From Belliella baltica DSM 15883 (GTDB lineage: Bacteria; Bacteroidota; Bacteroidia; Cytophagales; Cyclobacteriaceae): 64,000 nt of DNA. The translations under genes were made by a program, and so were the position numbers. Shown here one piece after another: positions 8,479 to 18,008 of this stretch (position 1 is its first letter; every line of letters starts with the position of its first letter). Location: positions 3,803,501 through 3,867,500 of the forward strand of contig NC_018010.1 of the NCBI RefSeq assembly GCF_000265405.1, given 5' to 3'. The notes under the pieces were generated by a model that saw only the letters and a list, made by a program, of their open reading frames with translations, was not told the origin of the DNA and searched no databases.

Positions 8479-9306
8479 ATGAAAAGAATCATCGTTCCCA
8501 TAGACTTCTCGAGTTACTCGGAGAATGCTTTCCTCAGCGCTATGAAAATTGCCTCTAAAGGAAATAGTAGTATCACTTGTGTCAATGTAGTTGCATCAAC
8601 TTTAAATTGGACTATTCTTACAGATAAGGAAAAGTCAAAACATCAGGATATTCTAGACCTTGAAGCTGAAAGTAAAGATAAATTAAAAGCTTTTATTCTG
8701 GAACATAAATCTCCAGGCATCCCTATAGAGGGAGTGGTCAATGTGGGAATTCCAAATGAAGAAATTATTAGCCTATCGGAAAAACATGCCGCTAACCTGA
8801 TTGTCATTGGAGCTTATGGAAAGGGGCATATTGAAGGGAAATTTATTGGCTCTACTCTCCAAAAAGTAATGAGAAATTCCAATTGCCCTGTTTTGGCTGT
8901 CAAAAAATTACTCAATGGAAACGATCTTCGAAAAATGGCTTTCGCATCACTTTTCAACGAAGAGTCTAAGCCAGCTTTTACGAGAATGAAGCCATTGATC
9001 AAGCAGCTGAGGTGCGCTGTCCATTTTCTTTTTGTCAATACACCTGAAAAGTTTGTAACATCAAAAGAATCTGAACATAAAATGCAAAAGTATGCCATTG
9101 GACAAGAAGAGTTAATCATTCATAAACATATATATAATCATCACGAGGCCGAAAACGGTATTGTAGAATTTGCTACACGAAATAATATAGGCTTTATCGC
9201 AATGGCATCCAATAAACGAAAATCAGCAAATACATATATGATTGGTGCTACTGAAACAGTTTTATTCAAGTCGGATATCCCTGTTCTAAGCGTAAAATTT
9301 GAATAG
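8479..9306 (+). CDS. Tandem universal stress protein (UspA family)
   Basis: The 275-residue protein is two UspA domains in tandem (about 1-150 and 155-275). The first ends in the ATP-binding signature GAYGKGHIEGKFIGST followed by NCPVLAVKK. The second has a degenerate version (MASNKRKSANTYMIGATET) and ends IPVLSVKFE. Degeneration of one half is common in tandem Usp proteins. These are cytosolic ATP-binding proteins induced by starvation, hypoxia or respiratory stress. A good hairpin terminator follows at 9344, so the gene is monocistronic. The Fnr-like palindrome upstream may tie it to redox or respiratory control (inference). Confidence 0.93.
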   Translation: MKRIIVPIDFSSYSENAFLSAMKIASKGNSSITCVNVVASTLNWTILTDKEKSKHQDILDLEAESKDKLKAFILEHKSPGIPIEGVVNVGIPNEEIISLSEKHAANLIVIGAYGKGHIEGKFIGSTLQKVMRNSNCPVLAVKKLLNGNDLRKMAFASLFNEESKPAFTRMKPLIKQLRCAVHFLFVNTPEKFVTSKESEHKMQKYAIGQEELIIHKHIYNHHEAENGIVEFATRNNIGFIAMASNKRKSANTYMIGATETVLFKSDIPVLSVKFE

Positions 9307-9343
9307 AAAATTGAAAAGTTGCAAATCACCCAAATGTAACCTC

Positions 9344-9374
9344 AAGCAGTAGTCGAAAGGCTACTGCTTTTTTA
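9344..9374 (+). terminator. Intrinsic terminator after usp
   Basis: A 9-bp stem (AAGCAGTAG at 9344-9352 with CTACTGCTT at 9361-9369) is followed by a T run, 37 bp after the stress-protein stop. Confidence 0.88.
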
Positions 9375-9584
9375 AATAGAACTGTCATGTAAAAAAATTT
9401 AAATGAAGTATCGATCAAAATGTAAAAGCACAAAAAAATGGAAACGAAAAGAATGAAGGTTTTACTTTTTTTTGAATAGAAATTTCTTCTCAAAATCTAC
9501 GGAACTCAAATTGCAAATCTTACTAGTCATTTTTTGTGTAAATCAACCCAATCAGTAGCTATGGAACTTAAGCAAGTAAGCAGC

Positions 9585-11246
9585 TTAAACATGCTCTTCT
9601 TTCATGGTATCAATCACCATTTTTTCCATCTCCTTCCAATGAATAATGGAATTACCAAGATTATCTAAACTAGAAATCACCTGCTTAATAACATTGGTTA
9701 AAGTAGAAATTGGGATTTCAGGCTGATGTTTTCTCGCATTTTGGTAAAGTTCATTAAGCGTATTTTGATAGACTACATCATGCATTCCGACCCAATCAGA
9801 CCTATCTACTTGATTATTAGCGTCAATATAGGTTTTCATTTTATTGAGTTGCTCGTAAGTGAATGTTTTTAGAAAATCCAAGAGTTCTTTAACTTGATCA
9901 TCATCTGTATCTTGCATTTCTTTGATATTATGCATTACATCCTTGATATCCTTTGAAGCGTAAACCATAGTACGCAATGCAAGCATCAGAGAAGTGGACT
10001 TTTGAGCAGAAGTATGATCTAAATTTACCTCTTGAAGTTTGATATGATATGCTGTAAGTTCATCTTCTAAAGCTTTGATTCTTAAATATTGAGAAAGCAA
10101 ATCATAAGGTTGCTGAATGAGCTTCCTCCAAATAGTGAAATTATTGTCTTTCAAAGTATCTCCTTCCCAAATTTTGAAAATAAAATCAGCCGTAAGGTCA
10201 AATGCCAAGTGAATATCTTTCTCCATGGCTGCCACTGCAGCCTCAGGGATATTAGGATTTACCTTGCCAATATAAATAGCTACACCAGTCTGTTTTTCTT
10301 CTCCAAACTGATGTTTAAGCCACTTTTCGAGTTGATTGATGAAGGGAAAAAAGATAAGTATTCCAATCAAATTCATTGCTGTATTGAGTAACACCAATTC
10401 CATCAAAGGGTCTTTTATTGCAAATAAGGACATGGTAACATCAATCAATGTTCTTATAAAAAAGAACACTAAAAATCCTGTTATTAAATTAAATAAAAAA
10501 TGTGCGAGCGCAAGCCGCTTTTTGTCCGCAGGACCATTCAAAGCCCCAATCCCAACTGTCACAGTTGTACCAATATTTGCTCCAATAATCAAGACTGCTC
10601 CTTCTTCCAAACCAATCACTCCTGCACTCATCGCTGAGAGAATAATCACTACCATAGCAGAACTTGACTGAATCAAGGCTGTCACTACTAGTCCAATAAG
10701 AAGGTAAACCCAAAGTCCATATTTATCAAATTGACTCAAATCTATCTGGTCAGCCACAGCCTCAATAGCTAATTTCATAAAATCAAGACCCAAAAATAAA
10801 AGTCCGAAACCTACTGTAAATGCTCCAAGATTTTTTAGCATTGGACGACTTGAAAAAAAGATAAACATCAGACTTCCAATCCCTAAAAAAGGCATTGCAA
10901 AAGAAGCTACACTAAATTTAAATCCTAAAGTTGCCACTATCCAAGCGGTCATTGTGGTGCCAAGATTAGCGCCTAGAATTACTCCAATTGCATTCTTAAG
11001 ATTAATCACTCCTGCTCCTAAAAATGCCAAGACCATTAAAGTCACCAATGAACTACTCTGCAAAACTGCTGTAATTAAAGCACCGATTAAAATGCCCTTC
11101 CATGCAGTATTAGTGGATTTTTGAAGTAGGTTCCGAAAAGGTTTTCCTGCCAATTCTTTGATAGACCCTTCCAACTGATTCATCCCCCAAAGGAAAAGTC
11201 CAATGCCAGCCAAAAACTTCCAAAAGTCGAAAACCTCTTGTTCCAT
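9585..11246 (-). CDS. Na+/phosphate cotransporter-family protein with PhoU-like tail
   Basis: From the ATG at 11246 (MEQEVFDFWKFL) the protein has 553 residues. An upstream TTG at 11255 is possible but unlikely, since a -7 box (TAGTTTTG, 11270 down to 11263) leaves almost no leader for it. The membrane part (about 1-310) contains the two QSSS motifs of Na/Pi symporters (VLQSSSLVTLMVL and LIQSSSAMVVII), each followed by a GANIGTT/GANLGTT repeat. The rest (about 330-550) is soluble and helical, like PhoU. NptA/YjbB-type proteins move phosphate with sodium. It is a lone gene, with no Pho regulator visible nearby. Confidence 0.93.
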   Translation of the reverse strand: MEQEVFDFWKFLAGIGLFLWGMNQLEGSIKELAGKPFRNLLQKSTNTAWKGILIGALITAVLQSSSLVTLMVLAFLGAGVINLKNAIGVILGANLGTTMTAWIVATLGFKFSVASFAMPFLGIGSLMFIFFSSRPMLKNLGAFTVGFGLLFLGLDFMKLAIEAVADQIDLSQFDKYGLWVYLLIGLVVTALIQSSSAMVVIILSAMSAGVIGLEEGAVLIIGANIGTTVTVGIGALNGPADKKRLALAHFLFNLITGFLVFFFIRTLIDVTMSLFAIKDPLMELVLLNTAMNLIGILIFFPFINQLEKWLKHQFGEEKQTGVAIYIGKVNPNIPEAAVAAMEKDIHLAFDLTADFIFKIWEGDTLKDNNFTIWRKLIQQPYDLLSQYLRIKALEDELTAYHIKLQEVNLDHTSAQKSTSLMLALRTMVYASKDIKDVMHNIKEMQDTDDDQVKELLDFLKTFTYEQLNKMKTYIDANNQVDRSDWVGMHDVVYQNTLNELYQNARKHQPEIPISTLTNVIKQVISSLDNLGNSIIHWKEMEKMVIDTMKEEHV

Positions 11247-11262
11247 AGTGATCAATGATGCG

Positions 11263-11270
11263 CAAAACTA
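11263..11270 (-). promoter_or_regulatory. Candidate -7 element of the Na/Pi gene
   Basis: On the minus strand this reads TAGTTTTG, an exact match to the Bacteroidota -7 consensus TANNTTTG. It lies 17 bp before the ATG at 11246. No clear -33 TTG is present; the region is only T-rich. Confidence 0.35.
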
Positions 11271-11426
11271 AGATAAGGAGAATCTCTAAAAATGTAAGCT
11301 TGAATAGAAGACTGTTAAAGCTAATTAAACAAATGTTGAATGATTTTTATAAAGATCCGTACCTATCCTCCCATTCAGGTCATCAAGGTTCCATTTAAAA
11401 AGAAAAGGTACATTATATCTAGAAAA

Positions 11427-11981
11427 TTATTTTTTACTTTTCTCTTTCTTGATAGCCTTAGGATTATACCAAAGAATAAGACCTGTTATACTTAAAAGTA
11501 TCAAAAGAACAGATGTGAGGGTAGTATAAATATGCTTTACACCTCCATCTCTTCCAAAAATAAAATCTAGTATACTTCCATCGTGGATTTTTTCGATTAG
11601 GTCGGAATTACGCTGACTTACTGAGAGAATTGCTCCTGAATAACCATCTACTTGAATTTCTGTAAAATGTCTCTTGAAAACTACTTTGGCGATTCCTTTT
11701 TCTGGACGAATATCTACCCTGTCGATTTCATTGCTTTTTCTGACACTATCTTCCATATGAATTCTAGCTGAGGCAATAATTTGCTCTATTGGAATCCAAT
11801 TTGAACCCGACTCCACCCTAATCTTTTGCGTTTCGGGAATCAAGCGCATCTCTTTTTTCCAAGCCAACATAATCGCTGTCACAGAAACCAAAATCAAAAA
11901 AATAGCAATAGGAACTCCAAACCATTTGTGGAGTCTCCTCGAGATTCTTGTTTGATTGACTAATTTATTGATTTTTGACAT
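11427..11981 (-). CDS. PepSY-associated membrane protein
   Basis: This 184-residue inner-membrane protein has a transmembrane helix near the N-terminus (about 22-42, preceded by RRLHKWFG). A periplasmic PepSY-like segment follows (about 70-135; DRVDIRPEKGIAKVVFK, VDGYSGAILSVSQR). A second helix lies near residues 148-170, and the tail is Lys-rich. The 'RxLHxWxG' opening and the paired helices are typical of the PepSY_TM family, often linked to iron uptake or reductases. It is shorter than the 370-500 residue reductase-type members and has no reductase domain. It stands alone, between the Na/Pi transporter and HMG-CoA lyase genes; no partner receptor is adjacent. Confidence 0.82.
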   Translation of the reverse strand: MSKINKLVNQTRISRRLHKWFGVPIAIFLILVSVTAIMLAWKKEMRLIPETQKIRVESGSNWIPIEQIIASARIHMEDSVRKSNEIDRVDIRPEKGIAKVVFKRHFTEIQVDGYSGAILSVSQRNSDLIEKIHDGSILDFIFGRDGGVKHIYTTLTSVLLILLSITGLILWYNPKAIKKEKSKK

Positions 11982-12064
11982 AGACTTAAAAGATCCTCGA
12001 AAAATAAAGCAATAGTGTGCTTTTTCAAAAGAGAATCATATCAACGGTGAAAAGCTAGGCTTAA

Positions 12065-12913
12065 TTAAGCGAAAACCACATTAGCCATTTTCATTGCTTC
12101 ATTGAATTCCATCATATTAAGCTTAGTTTCATGACCACATTTTTCCATAATTTTGATCAAGGATTCTGTAGCCACATTTCCCACTAGATCATCCTTTGCC
12201 ATTGGGCAACCTCCATACCCTTTCAAAGCGCCATCAAATCTTCTACAACCTGCTTTCATAGCAGCTTTGACCTTGGGTTCCAAGTCTTCTGATCTTGAAT
12301 GCAAATGAGCACCAAATTCAATACTTGGATAAGCCTGAATATTCATTTCAAAGAGCTTTTCAATCAATTCTGGATTGGCAGTTCCCACAGTATCTGCAAA
12401 AGAAATAATCTTGATTCCCAGCTCATATAGCTGCCTCACAAAATCAGCAATCATCTCTGGTGAATATGGATCTCCATAAGGATTTCCAAAACCCATGCTA
12501 AGATATGTAACCAAAGTCTTGCCTTTTATTTCTGCAAGATTTTGAATTTCTTCTACTGCATGTAAAGCTTCTTTGATGGATTTATTGGTATTTCTTTGCT
12601 GAAAAGTTTCAGAAACTGACAGTGGAAATCCAAGATAATCTATTTCTTGAAATTGTAATGCGTCTTCTGCACCTCGGCTATTTGCCACTATTGCAAGTAA
12701 CTTTGACTTACTATCAAAAAGATCTAAAAGATCCAACAACTCTGCCGTATCTCTCATCTGTGGAATCGCCTTTGGGCTTACAAAACTCCCAAAATCTATG
12801 GTATCGAACCCAACTTGAAGCAATTGATTGATATATGCGGCTTTTATGGCTGTATCTATAAATTGCGGGAGTCCTTGCATGGCGTCCCGCGGACACTCTA
12901 TCAGTTTAATCAT
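12065..12913 (-). CDS. mvaB: Hydroxymethylglutaryl-CoA lyase
   Basis: From the ATG at 12913 (MIKLIECPRDAMQG) the enzyme has 282 residues. The frame is open to a GTG at 12946, but the family normally begins at the chosen site. It is a TIM-barrel of the DRE-type metallolyase family: ECPRDAMQG provides the Arg-Asp catalytic pair, GAHLHSR gives the metal-binding histidines, and the Cys loop reads GYGGCPMAKDDLVGN. It cleaves HMG-CoA to acetoacetate and acetyl-CoA, the last step of leucine breakdown. The acetoacetate could be activated by ScoAB, encoded at 58761-60442. It lies 98 bp downstream of metF on the same strand but probably has a separate role. Confidence 0.93.
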   Translation of the reverse strand: MIKLIECPRDAMQGLPQFIDTAIKAAYINQLLQVGFDTIDFGSFVSPKAIPQMRDTAELLDLLDLFDSKSKLLAIVANSRGAEDALQFQEIDYLGFPLSVSETFQQRNTNKSIKEALHAVEEIQNLAEIKGKTLVTYLSMGFGNPYGDPYSPEMIADFVRQLYELGIKIISFADTVGTANPELIEKLFEMNIQAYPSIEFGAHLHSRSEDLEPKVKAAMKAGCRRFDGALKGYGGCPMAKDDLVGNVATESLIKIMEKCGHETKLNMMEFNEAMKMANVVFA

Positions 12914-13010
12914 GCCTTGAAGATAGACTTGCGGACTTGTAGACACAAGTTTTTTAAGTAAAAAGCAAATGAAAAATCATCTAAGTAAGAATAAGACTAC
13001 TCAAAGATTC

Positions 13011-13964
13011 CTAAAATACTTCTTTAGCTATTTTATATGTTGCGCCTGCTTTACTCATGGTATAATAATGTAAACAGGGTGTTCCAGCTGCAATCAGTTC
13101 CTTACTCTGCTGAATGGCCCACTCTATCCCTACTTGCTTTACATCTGCATTAGATTTACACTTTTCTAATTCATCCATCAAGGCATCAGGAAGATCTAAG
13201 AAGAAGGTTCTAGGTAGCATTGAAATCTGACCCAAAGTGGTGATCGGCTTCAAACCTGGAATGATAGGAACTGTAATTCCAATGTCTCTGACTTTTTTAA
13301 CAAAATCAAAATATTTCTCGTTATCAAAAAACATTTGTGTAACAATGTACTCAGCTCCAGCATCCACTTTCTCTTTTAAATGCTTCAGATCAAATTTCAA
13401 ACTTGGAGCCTCAAAATGCTTTTCAGGATAACCAGCAACTCCCACACAAAAGTCTGTCTGAAAACCTGTCTCAGTTTCTTCATGCAAATATCTTCCATGA
13501 TTCATCCCTACAATTTGTGCCACCAAATCTTTGGTATAAGTATGTCCATCTGGCTCAGGAACAAATTTATTCTCACTTTTAGGCGCATCACCTCTGAGTG
13601 CCAAGACATTTTGAACACCAATAAAATTCAAATCAATCAGCGCATTTTCTGTTTCTTCTTTTGTAAATCCCCCACAAAGCAAATGAGGAACAGCTGCCAC
13701 TTGGAATCTATTCATAATTGCAGCACAAATCCCTACAGTTCCTGGTCGCTTTTTGGTACTCACTTTTTCGAGAAGGCCATTTGGATGTTTTTTGTAAATG
13801 AACTCTTCTCTATGATAAGTAACATCTACAAAAGGGGGATTGAACTCCATCAAAGGCTCAATTCCCTCACATAAGTCTTTGAGACTTTGCCCCTTCAAGG
13901 GAGGAAGAATTTCAAATGAAAAAAGTGTCTTCTCTGCTTCTGCTATATAATCTGTAATTTTCAT
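13011..13964 (-). CDS. metF: Methylenetetrahydrofolate reductase
   Basis: The 317-residue flavoprotein reduces 5,10-methylene-THF to 5-methyl-THF, the methyl donor for methionine synthase. Visible family motifs are FEILPPLKG near the N-terminus, DVTYHRE (about 49-55), LALRGDAP and TQMFFDNEKYFDFV. The TIM-barrel length is normal for bacterial MetF. It starts 2 bp after the stop of the large metH piece, so it is the third gene of the metH operon and under the same SAM riboswitch. No terminator is obvious before the HMG-CoA lyase gene. Confidence 0.96.
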   Translation of the reverse strand: MKITDYIAEAEKTLFSFEILPPLKGQSLKDLCEGIEPLMEFNPPFVDVTYHREEFIYKKHPNGLLEKVSTKKRPGTVGICAAIMNRFQVAAVPHLLCGGFTKEETENALIDLNFIGVQNVLALRGDAPKSENKFVPEPDGHTYTKDLVAQIVGMNHGRYLHEETETGFQTDFCVGVAGYPEKHFEAPSLKFDLKHLKEKVDAGAEYIVTQMFFDNEKYFDFVKKVRDIGITVPIIPGLKPITTLGQISMLPRTFFLDLPDALMDELEKCKSNADVKQVGIEWAIQQSKELIAAGTPCLHYYTMSKAGATYKIAKEVF

Positions 13965-13966
13965 AT

Positions 13967-16663
13967 TTATGACTCTTGAATATTAAATGATGGAGTGTAA
14001 GCTAAATTAGGTGAAAGCCATTTTTCTGCTTGCGCTAGACTGACGCCTTTTCTTCTTGCATAATCCTTGACTTGATCCTCAGCGATTTTACCAAGACCAA
14101 AATATTTACTCTCTGGATGACCAAAATAAAAACCACTAACTGATGAAGTTGGATACATGGCATAGCTGTCTGTAAGTGTAATTCCAATATTCTTCTCTAC
14201 CTCAAGCAATTCAAATAATGTTCTTTTCTCAGAGTGTTCAGGACATGCAGGATAGCCAGGAGCCGGACGGATTCCTGTATAAGATTCTTTGATCAAATCA
14301 TCATTATCCAACCTCTCTTCTTTTGCATATCCCCAAATATCCTTTCTCACCAATTCATGTAAGTACTCTGCCCCTGCCTCTGCTAATCTATCAGCCAAAG
14401 CTTTGAGCATAATATCATTGTAGTCGTCTCCGGTTGCTTGAAATTCTTTTAGTTTTGCTTCTATCCCCCATCCCGCTGTCACAGCAAAGCCACCAAGGTA
14501 ATCTGTTTTTTCTGGATGGATATAGTCTACCAAAGAACGATTTGGAACACCCTTACCTTTCTTTCCTTGCTGTCTCAAAAAGTGGAAACTAAAACCTTGA
14601 TGAGGCAACACCAAATCATCTTCAGATCGCTCCACTGGAAATAAACCCACTACAGCTTTTGCTTGCAGCCATTTTTCTTCAATAATCTTATCCAGCATTT
14701 CATTTGCTTCATTGAATAGACGTTGAGCTTCTTGCCCTACCACTTCATCTTGAAGTATCTTCGGGTATTTTCCAGATAGCATCCAAGTACTAAAAAAGGG
14801 GGTCCAATCTATATATTTTCTCAAAATATTAAGATCTAAACTCTCCAATATCGTTGTGCCAAGTTTAGCTGGTACTACAGGCTCATAATGATCCCAATCG
14901 ATAAAAACGGGATTTGATTTAGCTTCCTCGTATGTAGCCATTTGCTTGACCTGCTGCTTTGCTTCATGTTCAACTCTAAGTTGCCTGTAAGTTTCCTTAA
15001 TTTGCTTGTGATAAGCTTTTCTAGTTTCTTCGGAAATAGATTCTCCTGCAATTGGAACTGATTTTGAGGCATCTGTCACATGGATAACCGTTCCTGAGTA
15101 AACTGGATCTATTTTTACAGCAGTATGTATTCTTGATGTCGTCGCGCCTCCAATGAGGAGAGGGATTTTCAAACCTTGCTTTTCCATTTCAGACGCTACA
15201 TTTACCATTTCATCCAAAGACGGTGTAATCAAACCACTCAGACCAATAATGTCAACTTTATTTCGATTCGCTTCATCAATGATTTTTTGTGCATCTACCA
15301 TCACACCCAAATCAATGATTTGATAACTATTGCAGGCAAGCACAACTCCTACAATATTTTTTCCGATATCATGAACATCCCCTTTTACGGTTGCCAGAAG
15401 GATTTTCTTAATGCTGCTTTGCTCTTCGCTATAATCTGAATCACCTATTTGAGGCATAAAGGGCTCCAAGTAAGCCACTGCTTTTTTCATCACTCTGGCA
15501 GACTTTACTACTTGAGGAAGGAACATTTTCCCCTCACCAAAAAGATCTCCTACTACATTCATCCCATCCATTAAAGGACCTTCAATCACCTTGAGTGGAT
15601 TTTTCAACTCAATTCGAGCTGCTTCAGTATCATCGATAATGTGATCTATGATTCCTTTTACCAAGGCATGTTCTATCCTTTTGGCAACAGCTTCTTCCCT
15701 CCAAGCTTCTGTAGCCACCTCCTTTTTGTCAGTAGCTTTTACCGTTTCGGCAAAATTCAATAATGTTTCTGTAGCCTCGTCATTTCTATCAAAAAGTACA
15801 TCCTCCACCTTTTCCAATAGATCTTTTGGTATATCATCATAAATCTCCAACATTGTAGGATTGACAATGCCCATGTCCATTCCATGACGAATCGCGTGAT
15901 ATAGAAAAGAAGCATGCATGGCTTCTCTCACAGGATTATTCCCTCTGAAAGAAAAGCTCACATTGCTCACACCTCCACTGACTTTAGCCCCTGGGAGATT
16001 TTGCTTGATCCATTGGGTGGCATGAAAAAAGTCGATAGCATTTTTTCTATGTTCGTCCATCCCTGTAGCCACAGGAAAAATATTCGGGTCAAAAATAATA
16101 TCCTCAGGGTTGAATTTGACTACATCAACTAGGATGTCATAACTGCGCTTACAAATATCGATTCTTCGCTGATAAGTATCCGCTTGTCCATCTTCATCAA
16201 AGGCCATGACGACAACAGCAGCACCAAATTTTTTGATAGTTTTGGCTTGCTGAATAAATTCTTGCTCACCGTTTTTTAGACTGATCGAATTTACAATTCC
16301 TTTGCCTTGAATACACTTCAGTCCAGCCAATATAATCTCCCACCGACTACTATCAATCATAATCGGAATACGGCTGATTTCTGGTTCTGACGCTATCAAA
16401 TTAAGAAATCTTTGCATCGCAGCTACACCGTCAAGCATCCCTTCGTCCATGCACACATCCAGTATTTGTGCTCCTCCTCGAACCTGGTCAAGTGCTACTT
16501 CCAAAGCTTCATCGTATTGCCCATTTAAAATCAATCGAGCAAATTTCTTTGATCCAGTTACATTGGTTCGTTCACCGATATTGACGAAATTGATTTCGGG
16601 AGTGAAAATCAAAGGCTCCAATCCCGAAAGCTTCATCACACCTTTATTTTTTATCTTAGTCAT
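13967..16663 (-). CDS. metH: Methionine synthase, pterin/B12/reactivation part
   Basis: The 898-residue protein holds the C-terminal three modules of cobalamin-dependent methionine synthase. The pterin-binding barrel comes first (about 20-330; [15 protein letters not shown]). The B12 module follows (about 340-580), with the cobalt-ligand motif [11 protein letters not shown], then GLSGLITPS and GGATTS. The reactivation (SAM-binding) domain is last (about 590-890; [30 protein letters not shown]). The homocysteine domain is a separate upstream gene, with which it overlaps by 8 bp (16656-16663). A second ATG ten codons in (MKLSGLEP) is an alternative start. The complex transfers methyl groups from methyl-THF to homocysteine. 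Confidence 0.95.
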   Translation of the reverse strand: MTKIKNKGVMKLSGLEPLIFTPEINFVNIGERTNVTGSKKFARLILNGQYDEALEVALDQVRGGAQILDVCMDEGMLDGVAAMQRFLNLIASEPEISRIPIMIDSSRWEIILAGLKCIQGKGIVNSISLKNGEQEFIQQAKTIKKFGAAVVVMAFDEDGQADTYQRRIDICKRSYDILVDVVKFNPEDIIFDPNIFPVATGMDEHRKNAIDFFHATQWIKQNLPGAKVSGGVSNVSFSFRGNNPVREAMHASFLYHAIRHGMDMGIVNPTMLEIYDDIPKDLLEKVEDVLFDRNDEATETLLNFAETVKATDKKEVATEAWREEAVAKRIEHALVKGIIDHIIDDTEAARIELKNPLKVIEGPLMDGMNVVGDLFGEGKMFLPQVVKSARVMKKAVAYLEPFMPQIGDSDYSEEQSSIKKILLATVKGDVHDIGKNIVGVVLACNSYQIIDLGVMVDAQKIIDEANRNKVDIIGLSGLITPSLDEMVNVASEMEKQGLKIPLLIGGATTSRIHTAVKIDPVYSGTVIHVTDASKSVPIAGESISEETRKAYHKQIKETYRQLRVEHEAKQQVKQMATYEEAKSNPVFIDWDHYEPVVPAKLGTTILESLDLNILRKYIDWTPFFSTWMLSGKYPKILQDEVVGQEAQRLFNEANEMLDKIIEEKWLQAKAVVGLFPVERSEDDLVLPHQGFSFHFLRQQGKKGKGVPNRSLVDYIHPEKTDYLGGFAVTAGWGIEAKLKEFQATGDDYNDIMLKALADRLAEAGAEYLHELVRKDIWGYAKEERLDNDDLIKESYTGIRPAPGYPACPEHSEKRTLFELLEVEKNIGITLTDSYAMYPTSSVSGFYFGHPESKYFGLGKIAEDQVKDYARRKGVSLAQAEKWLSPNLAYTPSFNIQES

Positions 16664-17699
16664 CTGATTCGTTTACAAATTCTAATTTTCTTGGGCTGTA
16701 TTTGGCAGCTGTTTTGGCTAAAGCTGCAATATGATCAGGTGTGGTTCCACAACAGCCTCCCAAAATATTAATCAATCCATCCTTAAGAAACTCCTCTACT
16801 TGAATTGACATTTCTTCTGAATCCTGATCATATTGACCAAACTCATTCGGTAAACCAGCATTTGGATAGGCACTGATATTGAAAGGAGCGTTTTCTGAGA
16901 GTACTTTTAAATATGGACGGAGCTCTTTTGCCCCCAAAGCACAATTAAGACCTATACTAAAAAGTGGGATATGCGAAACAGAAATCAAAAATGCTTCTGT
17001 AGTCTGTCCTGAAAGTGTTCTCCCTGATGCATCTGTAATGGTTCCTGAAATCATCACAGGAATACCACCTTCTAGTGGATCTATTGGTAAACCTCTCTCT
17101 TCGAATACTTCTTGAATGGCATAAATCGCTGCTTTGGCATTGAGTGTATCAAATATGGTTTCGACCAAGATGATGTCTGAACCTCCGTCCAATAAGCCTT
17201 CTACCTGTTCCTTATAGGCTAAGGCTAGATCATCAAAAGAAACAGCTCTGTAACCAGGATCATTAACATCCGGCGAAATAGATGCTGTTCTATTGGTAGG
17301 GCCTACTGCTCCAGCTACGAATCTGGGTTTATCTGGTGTTTTTTGAGAATATTCTAAAGCAACTTCCTTTGCGATTTTTGCTGATTGGAAATTAATTTGA
17401 TAAGCAAGTCGTTCTAAGCCATAATCTGCCTGCGCTATCGTAGTTCCGCTAAATGTATTAGTCTCAATAATATCAGCTCCAACCTCCAAATATGCAGCAT
17501 GAATAGCTTTGATTATATCAGGTCTGCTAAGTGAAAGTAAGTCATTATTTCCTTTGAGCGGCTTAGGGTAATCTTTTAGCTCAGGAGTTCTAAAATCTTC
17601 CTCTGTCAGCTTATATCGCTGAATCATGGTGCCCATGGCTCCATCCAGAATTAAGATCCTTTTCTTTGATTGGGTGAGAAGTAGCTTGGTTCTATTCAT
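16656..17699 (-). CDS. metH: Methionine synthase, homocysteine S-methyltransferase part
   Basis: This 347-residue homocysteine-binding barrel is the first module of MetH encoded separately. It opens with [15 protein letters not shown]. The zinc ligands are visible as Cys in GLNCALGA and the Cys pair in [14 protein letters not shown]. It activates homocysteine as a zinc thiolate for methylation by the cobalamin module in the next gene. The stop overlaps the next start by 8 bp, so the two halves should be made in step. A SAM-I riboswitch lies 73 bp upstream. I believe the split is usual in this phylum rather than a mutation, since both parts have complete ends. Confidence 0.94.
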   Translation of the reverse strand: MNRTKLLLTQSKKRILILDGAMGTMIQRYKLTEEDFRTPELKDYPKPLKGNNDLLSLSRPDIIKAIHAAYLEVGADIIETNTFSGTTIAQADYGLERLAYQINFQSAKIAKEVALEYSQKTPDKPRFVAGAVGPTNRTASISPDVNDPGYRAVSFDDLALAYKEQVEGLLDGGSDIILVETIFDTLNAKAAIYAIQEVFEERGLPIDPLEGGIPVMISGTITDASGRTLSGQTTEAFLISVSHIPLFSIGLNCALGAKELRPYLKVLSENAPFNISAYPNAGLPNEFGQYDQDSEEMSIQVEEFLKDGLINILGGCCGTTPDHIAALAKTAAKYSPRKLEFVNESDD

Positions 17700-17772
17700 T
17701 TTGCTCTATATCTTTTCAAAAAACTTATTCGAGCAAGAACCGGAAGAAAAAAGACTGTTAATCTAATCTACC

Positions 17773-17873
17773 GCTCATCTATTTCTGTTCTACTTCAGAA
17801 TGGGAGTTAGCACCTTGTTGATTCAGGTTGCTAAGACGTCGCAGGGCCCTTCCCTCGGTCTTTCTCGATAAGC
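17773..17873 (-). ncRNA. SAM-I (S-box) riboswitch
   Basis: Read on the minus strand, this 101-nt element follows the S-box order. P1 is formed by GCTTATC (17873-17867) and GATGAGC (17779-17773), then GAGAAAGACCGAGGGA, AGGGCCCTGCGACG, TTAGCAACC and AAGGTGCTAACTCC. These are the conserved SAM-binding core and pseudoknot segments. It ends 73 bp before the metH start. No clear terminator hairpin follows, so control may be translational (inference). High S-adenosylmethionine would shut off metH and metF. Confidence 0.93.
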
Positions 17874-18008
17874 AATCTCAAAGGTAAGTTCTATAATTTA
17901 ATTATATTCATATTTTCAAAAATTGTTTGTCAAAAAGTATAATTCAATAATGAATTGAATAAAAAACGGTACTATCAATAATAAAATTGGAAGAATATCT
18001 CTAATAAA
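17874..18008. other. AT-rich leader and promoter region of the metH operon
   Basis: This is the spacer between the riboswitch and the outer-membrane protein gene. It is very AT-rich with several TTG and TATA-like stretches, but none matches the -33/-7 consensus well enough to name. No ORF is supported here. Confidence 0.4.

Noticed and set aside
10089..10713. Frames antisense to the Na/Pi transporter gene
   Set aside because: They are shadows of a clearly coding minus-strand gene with intact motifs.
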